This document shows positions 11,833 through 23,394 of a DNA stretch of 64,000 nt, one piece after another; position 1 is the first letter of the stretch; each line of letters opens with the position of its first letter. Source of the DNA: Dicyema japonicum (taxonomy: Eukaryota; Dicyemida; Rhombozoa; Dicyemidae); the NCBI GenBank assembly GCA_011109175.1, contig RDEW01000095.1:40046-104045 (forward strand), given 5' to 3'. The notes under the pieces are model-generated. The model was not told the origin of the DNA. It made no database searches and was given only the letters and a program-made list of their open reading frames with translations. Position numbers and translations under genes: made by a program.

Positions 11833-14044
11833 ATGCTGTTGCTAATATTAACAGCAATCACTGTGATATACATTGCCTGGACTCTACTTTCAAAGAAAAC
11901 TCAGTTTGTCATGTAGTAAATGATTTCTAAGTAATGAGCATGTGAAAACCCCTACGAATTCATTCATTGACGAAATGGTCAACAGAGTTTGTTGCTTTTT
12001 ATTACGGTAGAATAAGGATACGGCTATAATATTCGGATCTGAGTCAGGCACAAGCGAATATTTTTCTCACAGCATTAAAACGGCATTACAGAGAATTGGG
12101 AGGAGCGCAGTCGTGATTGACCCTTCGCAGTGGGATATTGTTGTTGCGGATATTTATTATCAGGAATGCCTGTTGGAATTCGCAAAAATTGAAAATTTCC
12201 TTGCAATCTTCATTGTGGCTACTTACGGAGAAGGAGATCCTACATCCAACGCTCAATCTTTACATGAATTCCTCAACGAGGACGGAGATGATCTCGAATC
12301 GATGAAATATGCAGTTTCATCGCTCAGTTAACATCAAAGGTATTCGGCTGCGGGAATTCGTCCTACACATACTATAATGAAATGGGAAAATTCGTGCATA
12401 GAAGACTCGAGTTACGCGGAGCTACTCCAATATTTGATTTAAAATTGGGGGACAGCAACGATAAGTATATTTGATTAAAACTCTACAAGTATAGAAGAAG
12501 ACTTTATAGAGTGGAAATCATCACTACTGTCGAGGATATTTGATTTGTTCGATCTCCACAACGTTGACATTGAAATGTTCCATTATTGACATTATTCAAG
12601 AAAGAGAAACTACACGTTGATTGAGCACGTGAGTGGAGAGTACTACAGGGGACAGATTTCGACCAACACTGAAATGGGGTTGAATTTCTTTTTACGGCAG
12701 AATATTTGACATTAATAATCCTTTTATGGGAAAGATGGTCAGTGTCAGCAGATTAGGCAAAGATGGAGCACGTGTATTTTACAGAGCAGAATTTGATTTG
12801 ACGGGTTCCGGACTGAGGTTGCGTGTCTGTAAATGAAAGATATTCTGCTGGTGACCATATAGGGATATATCCAAGAAATAGCCCAGTCATTGTCGATAGA
12901 ATCGGGGATCTGCTTGGCACAGACCTTGATTTGATATTTAGTCTGGAGAGTGCTGATGGTTTTGTGTGTCTGTGATTTCTCAGAGGATTCTAAGAGTAAA
13001 CATCCGTTTCCTTGTCCAACAACCTACAGGATTGCTTTACTGCACTACTTGGATGTGTGCACTCCTCTGCGAAGAGATATTCTACAATTTCTATTACCTT
13101 ATGTTTCTGAGTCGAGGGACAAGCAGTTTTTTACTTCACTCGTTGAGAATACTACTAATGAATCCAACAAAGTTGTACTTCCTCTGAATTGTAGGGTGTA
13201 TATGATGAATGGGTTGTTTCTGCACGACGAAGTATTCTTGATTTTCTTGAGGAAATCCCATCTTTGAGACCGCCCTTAGATCTTGTTTGTGAGGTGCTCC
13301 CTCGTCTCCGACCTAGAATGTATTCCATTTCGTCATGTCCTCGAGTTATCATCGGATTTTGATTTTTTAGACTTCTCCCACTGTGGTTTCAATCACAGCC
13401 GTTATGGTGGACTATATTGCTCTATCTGGGAGACAAGTTAAGGGAGTTGCCACGTCATTTATGTGGGATTGTGGGGAGAAGGACGTTCCTTTATTCATTC
13501 GGAGGTCAACCTTTAAACTACCTAGCCGACCGTCTCTGCCAATAATAATGGTTGGTCCCGGGACTGGAATAGCTCCATTTATGGGATTCCTCCGTGAAAG
13601 ACAAGCTAGGAGACTAAATAACGGTTATTTTTGTATATATTTTGCAGGTAGGATTGCTAAATCAATCTTATTTTATGGCTGTCGATACAAAAATGAAGAT
13701 TACCTGTATGAAGATGAGTTGGATGATATGGTCAAGGATGGAACACTCACAGAACTACACGTGGCATTTTCGAGAGATCAAGTAAACAAGATATATGTAC
13801 AACATTTAATTTGGGAAAACAGAGATACATTATGGGGACTGATTAATGGGGAAAAGGGACATTTGTATATATGCGGGTATATCGGCTGAGTTATGTTAGG
13901 GATGCCAAACACATGGCACGAGATGTGAATGACACATTTGTTCGTATTGTTTCACATTGTGGGGAAATGCCCGAGGAAGAGGCCAAACAGTATATAATGC
14001 GACTGAGGCAGTCCAGGCGGTATTTATGTGATGTTTGGAGTTAG
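11833..14044 (+). CDS. POR: NADPH-cytochrome P450 reductase
   Basis: ER-anchored diflavin enzyme passing electrons from NADPH through FAD and FMN to microsomal P450s; 630 aa. Fourteen exons, all in phase: 11833-11907, 11939-11986, 12011-12139, 12164-12313, 12340-12464, 12490-12576, 12601-12678, 12701-12817, 12840-12958, 12984-13171, 13195-13344, 13371-13623, 13648-13876, 13900-14044 (introns 22-31 nt). Residues 2-20 form a membrane anchor (LLLILTAITVIYIAW). FMN domain: FGSESGTSEYF, ATYGEGDPTSNAQ, FGCGNSSY. FAD domain: RYSAGDHIGIYPRN and RMYSISSCPR. NADP domain: MVGPGTGIAPFMGFLRERQA, YGCRYKNEDYLYEDEL and CGDAKHMARDV. It ends in DVWS with the conserved penultimate Trp. An AATAAAG lies 3' at about 14070. 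Confidence 0.95.
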
Positions 14045-14142
14045 TTTGATTATTTGAATTTTAATTTTTGACTAATAAAGTTTTTTGATTATATTTTTTT
14101 AATTGTTATTTAAATTTTTTTAACTATAATTGTTTGAAAGCA

Positions 14143-15153
14143 ATGTGGACATTTACATCATTGAGAAATTTATCCAAAATTGTGGCTAACTACAGATATG
14201 ACAAGGATGATATTGCAAAATCGGACGAGCTGATGGCGAATCTAACAGAAGAGGAGCAAGAACTATATGAGCAACTAAAATTAGAATTTGAGATCAAACA
14301 GGCCTACGGTTCTAGTTTAGACTAATTCTTAGGTGACTGGTCTCTTCAATTAGATAGTCGTCATTGGATCACTTTATTGGCTTCCAACAGCATTTCTTTA
14401 CGGAACAAATTGTAAATTTATTAAAGCACACCAACAGGCTAGCAAGTTGGCTCAAAAAGGACAAGAAACAACGGGAAACAAACGATATCCCGGAACAAGT
14501 ACTCCCACCTGTCAAAGAAGAGATATCTCTGATTGATTTCACCCCTCGAATAATTAGAAAACTTTCTTCCGCCGATTTGAAGCGGTACCCCCATCTTTCT
14601 AACAATAAAGCATACAGAGGACTCGTTACATATCCAGCATGTGCTTCTCGCCTACTGTCTGCATTGACTTGTTCTACGAAGATAGGTTCAACAAATTGAA
14701 TTGGCTAGCCTACGATATTATAGAAATCCTTAACTATCAAATAAGAAATCTCAGGGTCCCTTTAAATACACGTGTTTGTCATGTCAAGTCGTCATTTAAC
14801 TCTATTTTAGCCCGGATGGAAACTTTAAGCGCATTTTCAGCCAAGAATATTCAAATCTGTTGGAAAGTACCGCTTTGGAGTTGAGAACTGAGTGTCCTAG
14901 TAAACTTTACTCAAAGTCCAAACTGTGTTATATCACTCCATATGCGAATAATGAATTAAAAGAGTTTGACTCTGACAAGGTTTACATATTCCCCGCTGTG
15001 AGTGATAAGAATCCACTAAAGAATCTCGTTCTTAACAGAGCAAAATCCATTAACGTGAAAATGTACAGATTATCTCCAAAGAAGGAACAATTCATTGGTC
15101 TGACAAAATCAATGCAATTGCTGGTTAATTTATTTAAAACAAAATTTTATTGA
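14143..15153 (+). CDS. TRMT10-type tRNA (purine-9) methyltransferase, probably mitochondrial TRMT10C
   Basis: SPOUT-fold methyltransferase of the TRMT10/Trm10 family, 303 aa. Five exons: 14143-14308, 14333-14411, 14438-14584, 14611-14787, 14811-15153, with introns of 24, 26, 26 and 23 nt, all in phase. Diagnostic segments: VCIDLFYEDRFNKLNW (family IDL-Y-DYM), ECPSKLYSKSKLCYITPYAN, and DSDKVYIFPAVSDKN in place of the usual YVIGGLVDHN. The basic, Ser/Leu-rich N terminus (WTFTSLRNLSKIV) and a helical region before the catalytic domain suggest TRMT10C/MRPP1, part of mitochondrial RNase P, rather than cytosolic TRMT10A. The paralogue call is inference. It starts 98 bp after the POR stop and ends 82 bp before CSK. 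Confidence 0.82.
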
Positions 15154-15235
15154 TCTAATAATTTTTGTAATTTATTGTTAAAAATTTTGAATTAATACGA
15201 ATAAACTTAAACCTATAATATTTCCTGATAATTCA

Positions 15236-16755
15236 ATGATTTCTAAAAATTGTGAAATTGTAGCAAGAAAGTCCTTTGTTGCGCCTTCTAAGAAATTCCT
15301 CAGCTTTCAGACCTTCGAACCACTCACAGTTGTTGAAAATCCAAAGGCATTTCTTATTATTTAAACCTGATAGGATTCCAATTGGGTGATGGCTGTCAAC
15401 AGTCAGGGAACTACAGGATTGGTTCCCCTTAGTTATATGAGAGTTCGAGGAGAGGTTGTCACAAACATTGAATCGTATTGAACTAATATTTTATAAATTA
15501 GCTGCTATCACGGAAAACTAAGTCACTCCGAAGTGGACTCCATCCTTCTTTCAAAGAGAAATTTGGGCGCTTATCTTCTGAGAGATTCGTCCTCTCATAG
15601 TGCAACCTATGTTCTCTCTATACTCGGACCAAATGATAAAATTACCCACTTTTACGTCTACAAGCTGGATTCAAAGTACTCGTTAGACAAAAAGCGTAAG
15701 TTTGACAGCATTGGAGAACTCCTACAAGTACCTCTATTTAGTATTTCCTAGCACTATGAAAATGATGACTCATTGGGGTATTTATTAAAATACCCGATCA
15801 CTCCAGAAAACAGGGATAGTGTGATTGACAGAGTGGCATTTGAGTCAAAAGGATGGTACATTAAGCCTTCCGACTTGGTGATCATTAAAAAAATCGGTTC
15901 TGGGGAATTTGGGGGTTGATCAAATTTTACTAGTAGAGATGTCTTTAGTGGAAATTATCTTGACAAAAAAGTGGCTATAAAACAGCTGAAGGATAACAGT
16001 GGAATCAATGCCTTCCTTAAAGAGGCTTTGGTGATGACGTAATAGTTTATTTTACCATGGCAGATCTATCAGCAATTCGAACGTCGTTCGTCTATATGGA
16101 ATATCGATTGGTAGACAAGTCTCTATTGTTACGGAATTTCTCGACAGAGGAAGTCTCTTGAACTATCTTAGATCTCACGGATTTTCTGATATTTCTGAAG
16201 CTCAGCAAATTCAATTTTCGCTGTAAACTTTGTCAAAAATTGTAAGAGATATCGCTAATGGGATGGCATACTTGGAGAAGATGTCCATCATTCACAGAGA
16301 CTTGGCAGCCCGTAATATTTTATTGAGCAATAATATTTGCGCCAAAGTATAATGGGGGTACTTATTTACAGGTTGGAGATCTGGGAATGGCAGTTTTGAC
16401 TTCCAATTCAAAGGATCGTGTTAAGATTCCAATTCGGTGGGCCGCTCCTGAGAGTATTTTTGATCGAGTAATATTGGATTCTTAAAAATTTTAGGTTTAT
16501 ACGACAAAATCAGATGTGTGGAGCTATGGAGTTGTGTTGTGGGAGATTTATTCATTTGGACAAACTCCATATTCTAAATTCACAGTCGAGGAGATCAGAA
16601 GTGCGGTAAAAAACGGTAGAATTCTTGATCGGACTGATAAATGTCCTGATTTTATGTACGAGTTAATGAAGAAATGTTGGAATTGTAAACCTGAAAGTAG
16701 GCCGTCTTTTGAAAGTATTGTCAATAAGCTTAATCAAATTAACTGCCATAAATAA
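15236..16755 (+). CDS. CSK: C-terminal Src kinase (CSK): SH3-SH2-tyrosine kinase
   Basis: Cytoplasmic tyrosine kinase that switches off Src-family kinases by phosphorylating their tail; 438 aa. Nine exons in phase: 15236-15346, 15374-15474, 15502-15727, 15752-15914, 15939-16038, 16064-16222, 16247-16346, 16372-16467, 16495-16755. SH3: [16 protein letters not shown] to [12 protein letters not shown]2: [34 protein letters not shown]. Kinase: [58 protein letters not shown]. The segment after the metal-binding motif lacks an autophosphorylated Tyr, and no C-terminal regulatory tail follows; both are CSK traits. Oddities: DLG replaces DFG, and intron 15347-15373 is GC-AG (27 nt). Confidence 0.93.
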
Positions 16756-16784
16756 CATTCTAATGCTGTTATTTATTTACCCCC

Positions 16785-17050
16785 CGGTCCCTTCATGTAA
16801 AGGAAACTTGTGGGTAACAAGGTGCAACTAGCATAGACTGACGTTCCCAGAAATCCGAAAGGTCGATCTCATGCGTAGAAGGAACATTAGGTAGGTCAAG
16901 AAACGAGAAAATATGACATGTCCCATGGTCAACAAGTGAACATGAAGGGCAAAGCGACGACTTTGCCTCCCCGGTCTTGTATAAATAGGCATTGAGGCCA
17001 TGTGGTGATCGCATAGGAGGTGTTCCAGGTTTACCCACATGGCGGATGCG
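16785..17050 (-). mobile_element. LINE-B C-terminal fragment
   Basis: Minus-strand translation gives a degraded LINE C-terminal cysteine motif (SLCPSCSLVDHGTCHIFSF, then STHEIDLSDFWERQS), parallel to the CFFCNLSELTVNHFF and DLWDRP motifs at 31.8-31.95 kb. It starts right after the CSK stop. Positions 17050-17260 may continue it but are too decayed to align. Confidence 0.6.
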
Positions 17051-17579
17051 GAGTAACTCTGCTTGGAATTGAAACGACTTACTCAGACCGTAGAAACTGC
17101 AGTCCTTACAGTTGTGAGAACCACCCAGCAGAGTGGGGAGAGCAAAAGATCTTTTTTATGTCACCCTAGCACTAGAACTTGCCTAAGAGACCGCTCTAGC
17201 GTTAGCATCAAGCTTTTAGGATATCAAAAAAGGCGATTAACTCTCTCTTTTTTCCCATAAGAAAAAAGTTGATTACGTAATAAGTAGGGTAACTTAAGTC
17301 AACAAAGTCAATTTAGAGTTAGACTTTAGTCTAAAAATAATGATTAATATAAAAAAATGTCAAAAAAATGTTTCTATAAAAAGTTTTTTAGGTCAATTAG
17401 GTCAACTTTTTAGATTTGTAGGTCAATTTTTTTAATTAGGTCAATTTTTAAATAAAAATTTAAATAATATAATTAAATCATAATTTTAAGCATCAAAATA
17501 AATTTAAAATAATCGACGTGACATTCCTGTCTTATTGTAACAAATCTTTAACTAAACTATACAGTACATAGCCTAAAAA

Positions 17580-17945
17580 TTAGCCTTCCGATTTTAAAAA
17601 AGCTAAAAATATTTTTGACAAATATCCCAAAAAGTTTTCAATTTCACCGAATGGAATGCATTTTTGTAAATTATGTGAGTTACCCGTAACTTGCAAGAAA
17701 CAATTTATTTGTAAACAAACACAGGGAAACACAGAAGCACTCTTCACGAATAAATATATCCACAAATAAAAAAATAATTGAATATCGTTCCAAATGATTT
17801 TTAAGAAATTTTTAACAGATGTAACGGAAGCATTTGTATCCGCAAACATTCCACTCTATAAATTGAGGAATCGAGCAATTATCAACTTATTCGAAAGTTT
17901 TGAACATCCACTTCCTTCAGAGTATCTGGTGGCGCATGTTGTGGA
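17580..17945 (+). mobile_element. hAT-like (CGGBP1-related) transposase N-terminal fragment
   Basis: Plus-strand pieces read FDKYPKKFSISPNGMHFCKL, CELPVTCKKQF and, further on, a LTDVTEAFVSANIPLYKL / LRNRAIINLFESFEHPLPSE segment. A zinc-finger-like C-x2-C followed by an ANIPLYKL-to-PLPSE segment is typical of hAT-derived CGGBP1-like proteins. Stops interrupt the middle, so this is a relic. The flanks 17270-17580 and 17950-18180 are AT-rich without features. Confidence 0.6.
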
Positions 17946-18184
17946 CTCTACTTCACAATAATGAAAATACATAATTGACCAAGAATTTCAAAATACGACA
18001 TGAAATGACTATTAAGATTTGAACGGATACACTGTAGACATGGAACGTTGGAGATCAATAAAAAAGTTGAAATTTTTAATTAGAAAAATCAGAAATTTCA
18101 AAGACACTTATGTGGAAAACTATGTGATTATGAGCTAAAATATTACTTAATTGTGAATAACTCGATAAACGATGAATAAAATTA

Positions 18185-18480
18185 CATTAATTTTCATAAT
18201 CGTAGTTTATATATGAAAAAGTTGTAACTAGTATTTTTAGTTCACAACCTCGTTGATGGCTGCATGCCCAGGGAACCGGCTTCTGCCGAGACGGCAAGAG
18301 AGCGGGTGAAGTCCTTTGCAGTCTACAACAGATCCACAACGGCATGGATAAGGCTGGCACAGGTCGATCCCGAGACAAATAGATATCCCATTCCGGAGGG
18401 CGTCCTATTCCAGAAGGGAACCAATTGACGATTATGGGAACGTGTTCACCCAAGCTCCGATGTGAGGAGAAGAGACTGCA
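18185..18480. other. Unassigned block upstream of the WD40 gene 3' end
   Basis: A GC-richer patch reads on the plus strand as ATARERVKSFAVYNRST, then RLAQVDPETNRYPIPEG. It looks like a fragment of a translated element but I do not recognise the family. Both strands have open frames. Confidence 0.3.
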
Positions 18481-18588
18481 ATTAACTCTTATTTTAATTT
18501 TTTCGATTAAAATATCAAAAAAGCTGATTAAATAATATTTTTTATTTTTTAAAATTATTACCTGAAATGTGAATTGTAATGAACTGAG

Positions 18589-19675
18589 TTAGTTATTCTT
18601 AATGCATAGTTGATTAACCCTCACAACCCCTTCATCTGATGCTGTTACCAATAAGTTTCCGAATAGATTAATTCCAACTATAGGCTTTTTGTGTTTTATC
18701 TTCAATTGGGGAGTTTCATCATTTTGATCAAACATACAAACCAATCCATCTCCTCCTGAAGTCAGTACTCCCATTAAATATGTCATCATACCTGAATTAT
18801 GTTTTACTATCATCTTACGAATGGAGTGACTGTGCCCCCGTAATGTTCTAATCTCGCCATCCATCCCCCACACTTTTACAGTTCCATCCATGCTTCCACT
18901 AAATAGCAGCATTTTTGTCCTCTAAAACATTTAAAAATATGACAGTTCACCACAAGACATGTGACAGGGCAAGTATGTCCACTAAAGGTAAAGAGACAGT
19001 CCCCCGTTGTGAGCTTCCAGCATATTATAGTTGAATCCACTGATCCAGTAAAGAGATTCTCACACAGATGATCAACAACCACGCTCGTCAGAGCTGCAGA
19101 ATGTCTTTCCAAAGATAACAACATCTCCCTGTCATTACAGAATATATTTTGGCAGTTGAATCGCTCGAAGCAGTCACCAACACGTCGCAGGGACCTTCCC
19201 ACTCCCAAACATGGGGTACTTCATTTTGTCTCAGTGGAATATACAGCATATTGAGGATACTTCCATAATGTTCATCGTAAGTCATCAATTGCTCTGAATT
19301 GAACCAACATTTGACTGATCCATCATATGACGACGTAAAGATGATGTCCCCACATATTATAATTCCGCTGATTTGTGCTGTGTGAGCTTGCAATAAGAGA
19401 TGACTTTCAAATTCTTCCCCCTTGTACAAACCGATCGTCCCATCTGATGACCCACTGACCGTAATATCATCACAACATTCTATGCATGTTATCCGAGCTT
19501 CACACGTGGCTGTAATGTCGAATGTGTGAGTCAACGTGATGTCATTCTGCGTGATAATTTTCCAACATGACAACATCCCTTTTTCTGTGCCGAAAATAGC
19601 AATCTCATGCTTCTCGGAAAATCCCACCGATGAAATACACAGTTGTGTTTGGAATTCCCTTTCGTTTGTGGACAT
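18589..19675 (-). CDS. WD40-repeat protein (one apparent 1-bp frameshift)
   Basis: Beta-propeller protein of about 352 aa composed almost wholly of WD40 repeats. It starts at the ATG ending at 19675. Exons are 19675-18951 and 18921-18589, with a 29-nt intron at 18922-18950. Repeat-like units include SGSSDGTIGLYKG, TSSYDGSVKCW, TASSDSTAKIYSVMTG, TGSVDSTIICWKL, SGSMDGTVKVWGMDG and a final TASDEGVVRV. The frame slips by one base at the C-run 19127-19129 (minus strand: TG-GGG-ATG needs four Gs, three present), exactly between KIYSVMTG and EMLLSLERHSAAL, where repeat spacing shows nothing else is missing. No non-WD domain is visible, so the specific orthologue is unknown. Confidence 0.82.
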
Positions 19676-20625
19676 TGGTTAAATAATTTATTTTCCTATT
19701 TATAACATTGCCCCTTTCACTTTACGAGGCGTTTATCGACGATTTCGGATTACTTAATTGATTCTCGGATCTGACTCGCTAACCTACTCACGCACCATCG
19801 GATCGTTGATATCGAAAATGAGAAGGGGGACTTGAGAAGATGAATGGCTGATTGTGAAAATTCCCACAAGAATCGTAGTGCTATCAATCATGATAGCTGC
19901 TACCTGAGTCACAATTGCAACTTTCATAGTAAGAGGACACGCTACGAACACTAATAGGAGACCTTATACATAGATGAACTGCGGAGACGTGGGGGAGTGA
20001 GAAACTGGGAGAACGGATAGTGAAGAGCACCGAACAAGCTGAACCCTAAGTATTCATGTACCCATGGGTAAAGCGGGAGTGCATTTAACTAACTACTTAT
20101 TAATTCCTTTAATTCCAAGTTCCTCAAATTTTGTGCCTGATGAGATTCAAACCCAGAGCATTGTGTATCTGACGCTTCCTCTCGTTGTTTTTCCTGAAAC
20201 ACCGAAACTCGACGTGAAAATGGCGGATCTCTAGGAGAGATCAGTCTTGGCAGCGATCTATCTAATGGTCTGCGGCCTTTTACATGTTGGCGAAGTTGGG
20301 GTTAACACTTTGATTTAAATGACATTCTAATAAGAGATGGAAGTTTTTTTCAGAAATAACGATGTTAGTTTTTGGAATTTTATATTTATAGTTTTGACAA
20401 CGTCGTTTTCAAGCAAAACTTTTTTTTTTATTTTTACCATTGACGTTTTCATTTTGAATGTTCATATCAGAATGATGTCTGCTAGGACGAACATTACCTG
20501 CAAAATTATAATTTTTTTAAATACAAGTGTGGGGGTTGACAGTACGGGAATTGTAAGAATCCATTATAAACTGATTTTCAAATTCGATCTGTCTAATTTT
20601 ATCTTTGATTAAATCAATTTCCGAA
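19676..20625. repeat. Repeat-derived intergenic region (family G and a LINE-B 3' end)
   Basis: GCTGAACCCTAAGTATTCAT around 20040 with the following CATGGGTAAAGCGG recurs at 43.97 kb (family G). Positions 20185-20325 end in ATGTTGGCGAAGTTGGGGTT, the LINE-B 3' terminus on the plus strand. Positions 20330-20620 are AT-rich with no convincing coding signal. Confidence 0.5.
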
Positions 20626-21193
20626 TTACAATGAACTAGAATGTGCCTTAAGACTATATTTACGCTTTGATCCATACGAGGGGGTTTCTCGGTATTTTAG
20701 TTCCTTTTCCAGCAAAATCGCCTCAGCTTCCATCTGACTTAGCTCGCTTAAAACGGCTGGGTCGGAATTGCCGCTTTGTAGATAATATTGCCTCAGCATT
20801 CTAAAATATAGAATTTCACTACATTATTTCTTGAACGATTGAATTACTCTCAGGAAATGGAAAATATTGCACATTCTGTAATTTTCTGGTACTAAATGAG
20901 TAAACTTCCTTTTACATATTTTCTGAATCTTCTTTTAGCTGCATTTTCAAAGACTTGATTAATTCGCGATTAGTGATGTCGTCATCAATCAATTTTTTTC
21001 TCAATATTGAGTAATCGTCAAGTGAAGTCATCTTGTTGAGGGATTTTTTGTAATATTTTAAGAAGTTTATATCTGAAAGGATATCTAGGAATTTAGCTGA
21101 GGTTTACCAACCCATATCCTTTTTTCTCAAATTTTTCATTTCCTGCCTTAAAGAGCTCATTTTTTCCGCGTGCTGGGATGCCAAGGATTCCAT
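20626..21193 (-). CDS. Small coiled-coil protein, family unknown
   Basis: Four exons on the minus strand give 164 aa in perfect phase: 21193-21112, 21084-20916, 20891-20823, 20800-20626, with GT-AG introns of 27, 24 and 22 nt. The protein is charged and mostly helical: MESLASQHAEKMSSLRQEMK at the start, a DITNRELIKSLKMQLKED segment, a short Pro/Phe break (VQYFPFPES), then LSELSQMEAEAILLEKELKY and a basic Ser-rich tail. It is visible only when the introns are removed. Heptad-like spacing suggests a coiled coil; I do not recognise an orthologue. Consistent phases and coding composition make a real gene likely. Confidence 0.7.
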
Positions 21194-21429
21194 ATTAGAT
21201 TTCTAGTATTCATAATTTTGGTTACAGAATAAAAATTTTTATTCATGAAGCACGAAAGCACTAGAAATCGTCACCAAGCCAATTATGACATTATTTCGAT
21301 TTTCATTATAAGCTTGATTTTATCAAAACCTGAAATACTCAAAAATTATAAAAATTCTCAAAAATAAAAATTATAAAAATTAATGAAATAATTGTTAATA
21401 AATTTTGAGAAATTTTTAAACATTTAAAA

Positions 21430-22010
21430 GATGATCAAAATCTAAAAGCCAGAGTGGTTTTAGGACAGGGAGATCAACGGCTGATGTAGTATGGTGCCAT
21501 AGATGGCAATGTGCTATTCAACAAAGATTCCGGAGCTCAAAGACTATCCTTTGGACGTGGGGAATTTCGAAAACGGACGAACAAAACCTTGACTCCTTTC
21601 ACAGAAGGCAACTTCGGTCTCTCTTGGGACTAAAGTGGCCAATGCGTGTAGGGAGTGAAAATTTATATAGAAGATACGGTTCCGGACCTCTGAGCACCAT
21701 GATCATGAAGGCTCGCTGGAGATTGTTTGGCCATATTCTCAGATTGGAACAAGACACGCCAGCAAACGTCGTCATGGAAGAATACTTCGATACGTCAGGG
21801 AGAAGTTCAGAGGTCGTCCAAGAATAACTCTTCCGGAAGTCCTTAATGGTGACCTGAGATCAGTAACCAGACAACTAAAGGACGGTGAAGACCTTAGTAG
21901 TCTGCGGCACTTGGCATCGGACAGGAGGGATGGGAAAGGCTAATTAAGAGGATTGTTCAGACGCGGCACGAATAGAATTATAGTTTATATGATTCTATGT
22001 AGTTGCTTAT
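21430..22010 (+). mobile_element. LINE-C C-terminal fragment with TAA tail
   Basis: Order on the plus strand: TWGISKTDEQNLDSFHRRQL, LKWPMRVGSENLYRRYGSG, KARWRLFGHILRLEQDTPAN, then in another frame a segment matching the TLPTILNEDL block at 3.1 kb. It ends in a TAATAATAAT microsatellite at about 22010. It is frame-broken but the best preserved LINE-C copy here. Confidence 0.75.
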
Positions 22011-22549
22011 AATAATAATAATCAAAATCTAACCGTATGCTGTCATGTGATTTTTGTCTCTTTCGCTATGGAAAGTGCCGGAGCTCTCGGACATTCATCA
22101 TACACTTTTTCCAACGACAAATTAATCTTATTTTAGTCTCCTCAGAGGACCACTACCGACGCTGGTAGCTATGTGAGCTTATTTCCAGAGAGGGATTAGT
22201 CATGCAGTCGAGATTACTGTCCTCTAACTTTAATTTTTTGTTTGAGGATTAATGGAGTTTAACAAAAAAGGTTCCCCCTTCTTTTGTCTGTCAGATTTAT
22301 GCGCTATTTAGTAAACAAAATATCTGTCTAACCCATGTCCACTTATAAGACACTCTTCCCATTTGATTAAGCCTGGTTAAACTCAAAAGTCTCGTCCACC
22401 ATCCTATCAGACTGACAGCTTGTCATTTCGAATGTGACATACTTACGTCTTTGCCATGTGCGGATGGGAAAAAAGGAATGGAAAAGGTTTCATACAAATC
22501 AGAGTGGCAATAAATGTCTCGAATATTTTTGCTGATTCGAAAATTCAAT

Positions 22550-23310
22550 ATCATTTTATTGACTTTACAACTTGCACTTTTGTGCATAAAACACATATTT
22601 TAATAATGTCTGGGGAATCACAACATTGATTTTTATAACTTAAACCAAGAAGAAATTAAGAATCAGCAACTAATTGAGCGTATCCAGTTACTATGCCCGT
22701 AGTCGTTGAGAGATAAGTCCTTCCAAATACACAATCCATCAAGAACCAAATAAAAGAGAAGAAATGTCCAACACAAAGTCACAACTAATTAATCCAAGGA
22801 AGGAACCCAAAGGAGAATGTGCCAACCAAATCCATCTTTAGTAGTCCATTACAGGCTTTCGTTTCTGAATAGAAGTAGAGAAGTAGTTCTGCCTTCTTCC
22901 ATTTTCATTACAAGTCCTACCGTCGCGGCCATCCCTTAATTCTTCAGCGAAGAGTTTTCATAGTGTAATCTTTCCAGTCGATTTGGTCAGGGAGAAGTCG
23001 CACAATTGTTAGTAAATTTGGTTTTAGTTTAGTTAGTTGAGACACACATATCATTAAAGTTAGATTGCATAAAATTGCATAAATTGTATTTTAAGATAAT
23101 TCTTATTATCAATCTATTGATTTTGAAACTTGCACTTTTCGACATGAAACATGTATTTTAATTATTGTGGTCTGTATAGTTAATTTGTATAACAACTTTA
23201 ACTTAGAGAGAGGTTATCAGTTTAGCAACTAATTAAGCCTATCCTGTCCCCATGATAGCAATCGAAGAGAGACATGTCCTTTTAAGCACACAAGTCCATC
23301 AAGAACCTGA
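22550..23310 (+). repeat. Family H direct duplication flanking a SINE-C copy
   Basis: About 200 bp starting ACTTGCACTTTT, containing AGCAACTAATT and ending CCATCAAGAACC, occurs at 22550-22760 and at 23100-23310. Between them, 22765-23000 is a SINE-C body (GTCACAACTAATTAATCCAA to TTTGGTCAGGGAGAAG). The divergence between the two H copies is high, so the duplication is old. Confidence 0.6.
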
Positions 23311-23394
23311 GGAAATGGAAGAAAAAATTTAGTTTTTAGATGTCTAGAAGCACCTCCAATGAGTGATCCAGTAGTATGGTAGAACAAATAATCT

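Noticed and set aside
19088-19208. Alternative splicing to explain the WD40 frame change
   Set aside because: No GT-AG pair in the overlap; a single missing G gives exact WD-repeat spacing.
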